From NCBI GenBank assembly GCA_934643765.1, contig CAKUCT010000028.1, positions 1 through 13,844 of the forward strand: a stretch of 13,844 nt of DNA. The letters run 5' to 3'. Origin of the DNA: an uncultured Oscillospiraceae bacterium (GTDB lineage: Bacteria; Bacillota; Clostridia; Oscillospirales; Oscillospiraceae). The notes under the pieces are model-generated. The model searched no databases and had not been told where the DNA came from. It saw only the letters and a list, made by a program, of their open reading frames with translations. A program made the translations under genes and the position numbers. Of the stretch, positions 12,862 through 13,844 are shown piece by piece; the stretch's first letter is position 1, and the number at the start of each line of letters is the position of its first letter.

Positions 12862-13317
12862 ATGAAAATATCAAACATCAAGGCGCTGCTCGATGCCTGC
12901 TATCAGGCAAAGCGCGTGCGTGAATTGCTGCCGGCGCTTCCAAGCGGCGTTGCGCCGTCGTATATCCAGTATCTTGATACGATTGAGGCGCTGGAGCGCC
13001 GCGGGCTGCGGGTGAAGGTGTCCGATATCAGTGAGGTGCTGCATCTGCCGCGCCCCGGCGTCACACGGACGGTCAAAGAGATGGAGGACCGGGGATTTCT
13101 TCAGAAGAACGCTTCGGACGAGGATGGGCGTGTGACCTATCTCTCTATTACGCAGGAGGGCAGAGCGCTGTCGGAGCGCTATAACGCGCAGTTTTTTTCG
13201 CAGCTCGCGCCGCTGCTGGCCGATATTTCGGACGAGGATGCGCGCTGCACCATTGGCACGATCGAAAAGCTCTATCAGGTTCTGACAGAGAGGAAAGATA
13301 CATTTGAACGCGGATAA
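12862..13317 (+). CDS. MarR family transcriptional regulator (151 aa)
   Basis: A winged-helix dimeric repressor that usually responds to small molecules. Residues 51-63 with VKVSDISEVLHLP lead into the recognition helix RPGVTRTVKEMEDRGF (64-79), and the wing is DEDGRVTYLSITQEG (86-100). The flanking N- and C-terminal helices form the dimer interface. Length is normal. AAGGAGAT (12848-12855) precedes the ATG. The promoter with its operator lies directly upstream and a MATE exporter starts within its stop region, so this is likely a local autoregulator of an efflux operon and not of the phage-like operon. Confidence 0.9.
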   Translation: MKISNIKALLDACYQAKRVRELLPALPSGVAPSYIQYLDTIEALERRGLRVKVSDISEVLHLPRPGVTRTVKEMEDRGFLQKNASDEDGRVTYLSITQEGRALSERYNAQFFSQLAPLLADISDEDARCTIGTIEKLYQVLTERKDTFERG

Positions 13318-13844
13318 AACGGATTTTACCCAGGGCAGCATTCTGAAAAAGCTGTCGTTGTTTATGCTGCCGATTCTCGGAGCGCTGGTTCTGCAGGCGG
13401 CCTATGGCGCGGTGGATTTGCTGGTGGTGGGCCGGTTCGGCTCCACGGCCGGACTTTCGGCGGTGTCTACGGGCAGCCAGGTGCTGAATCTGGTGACGTT
13501 TGTGGTCACGCAGCTTGCCATGGGCGTGACGGTTCTCATTGCGCGCTACCTCGGGGAAAAGAAGCCGGAGCAGATTGGTGCGGTTCTGGGCGGGGCGGCC
13601 GTCGTGTTCGCGATTTTCTCCGTGGGAATTTTTGCGGTGCTGGTGGGCTTTGCGCGGCCGCTTTCCGCGTTGATGCAGGCGCCGGAGGAGGCCATTGATC
13701 TGACCGCGAGCTATGTGCGCATCTGCGGCAGCGGCATTTTCTTTATTGTGGCCTACAATCTTCTTTCGGCAATTTTCAGAGGGCTCGGCGACAGCCGCTC
13801 GCCGCTTTTGTTTGTGCTGGTGGCCTGTGTGGTCAATATTGCGG
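13304..13844 (+). CDS. MATE family efflux transporter, N-terminal part, cut by window edge
   Basis: The frame runs open to the right edge (180 codons seen; full MATE proteins are about 440-460 aa). The likely start is TTG at 13304, overlapping the MarR stop, with AGGA 9 bases upstream; no in-frame ATG exists before residue 21. After FTQGSILKKLSLFMLPILG come hydrophobic segments with AYGAVDLLVVGRFGS (about 34-48), a MATE hallmark, then the ALVLQ, TFVVTQLAMGVTVLIARYLG and FAIFSVGIFAVLVGF helices and the GSGIFFIVAYNLLSAIFRGLGDSR motif (partly quoted). It probably exports drugs or cationic compounds using a Na+ or H+ gradient. Confidence 0.88.
   Translation, partial: MNADKTDFTQGSILKKLSLFMLPILGALVLQAAYGAVDLLVVGRFGSTAGLSAVSTGSQVLNLVTFVVTQLAMGVTVLIARYLGEKKPEQIGAVLGGAAVVFAIFSVGIFAVLVGFARPLSALMQAPEEAIDLTASYVRICGSGIFFIVAYNLLSAIFRGLGDSRSPLLFVLVACVVNIA

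Noticed and set aside
1..13844. tRNA, rRNA, CRISPR arrays, insertion sequences, riboswitches
   Set aside because: No cloverleaf-like segment, no spaced repeats, no transposase or terminal inverted repeats, and no leader long enough for a known riboswitch were seen.

Overview
The window is a high-GC, strongly G-rich (+ strand) segment of a low-complexity bacterial chromosome, most likely from a Clostridia member (Bacillota, perhaps Oscillospiraceae-like). This rests on strong AGGAGG-type ribosome sites on most genes, PBSX-type phage genes with Clostridia-like architecture, and an adjacent MarR-MATE pair. The species cannot be fixed from the sequence alone.

Layout. (1) Positions 1-163: a divergent intergenic region. 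It holds the first codons, RBS and a good promoter of a minus-strand gene leaving the window at the left, then a strong + strand intrinsic terminator hairpin just upstream of the structural operon. (2) Positions 164-12735: an unbroken + strand operon of 19 genes in canonical phage order: HTH-less small terminase, large terminase, portal, prohead protease, capsid decoration protein, major capsid protein, two head-tail connectors, tail terminator, contractile sheath, tail tube, a zinc-ribbon protein at the tail-chaperone position, a 167-aa helical protein at the tape-measure position, LysM hub protein, gpD-like hub, gpV/gp45-like spike, gp25-like, baseplate J and gpI/XkdU-like. Genes overlap (ATGA or TGATG) or are separated by a few bases. 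The one notable gap is 60 bp before the decoration and capsid genes. (3) Positions 12740-12778: a perfect 15-bp-stem terminator closing the operon. (4) Positions 12791-13844: a MarR-type regulator with consensus promoter and overlapping palindromic operator, followed by the start of a MATE efflux transporter that runs off the right edge. No stretch over 300 bases lacks a gene.

Interpretation. The operon encodes the full assembly path of a DNA-packaging head with a contractile tail in about 12.6 kb. Inside the two well-defined operon boundaries there is no integrase, repressor, replication gene, tail fibre, holin, endolysin or visible att repeat, and a conventional tape measure (usually 600-1500 aa) is missing. 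The small terminase keeps only the C-terminal half of its family and lacks the DNA-recognition HTH domain. All reading frames are intact. Together this suggests a domesticated PBSX-like or gene-transfer-agent-like particle with a very short contractile tail that packages DNA without sequence specificity. That is an inference and has not been demonstrated; a compact remnant prophage whose other genes lie elsewhere is the main alternative.
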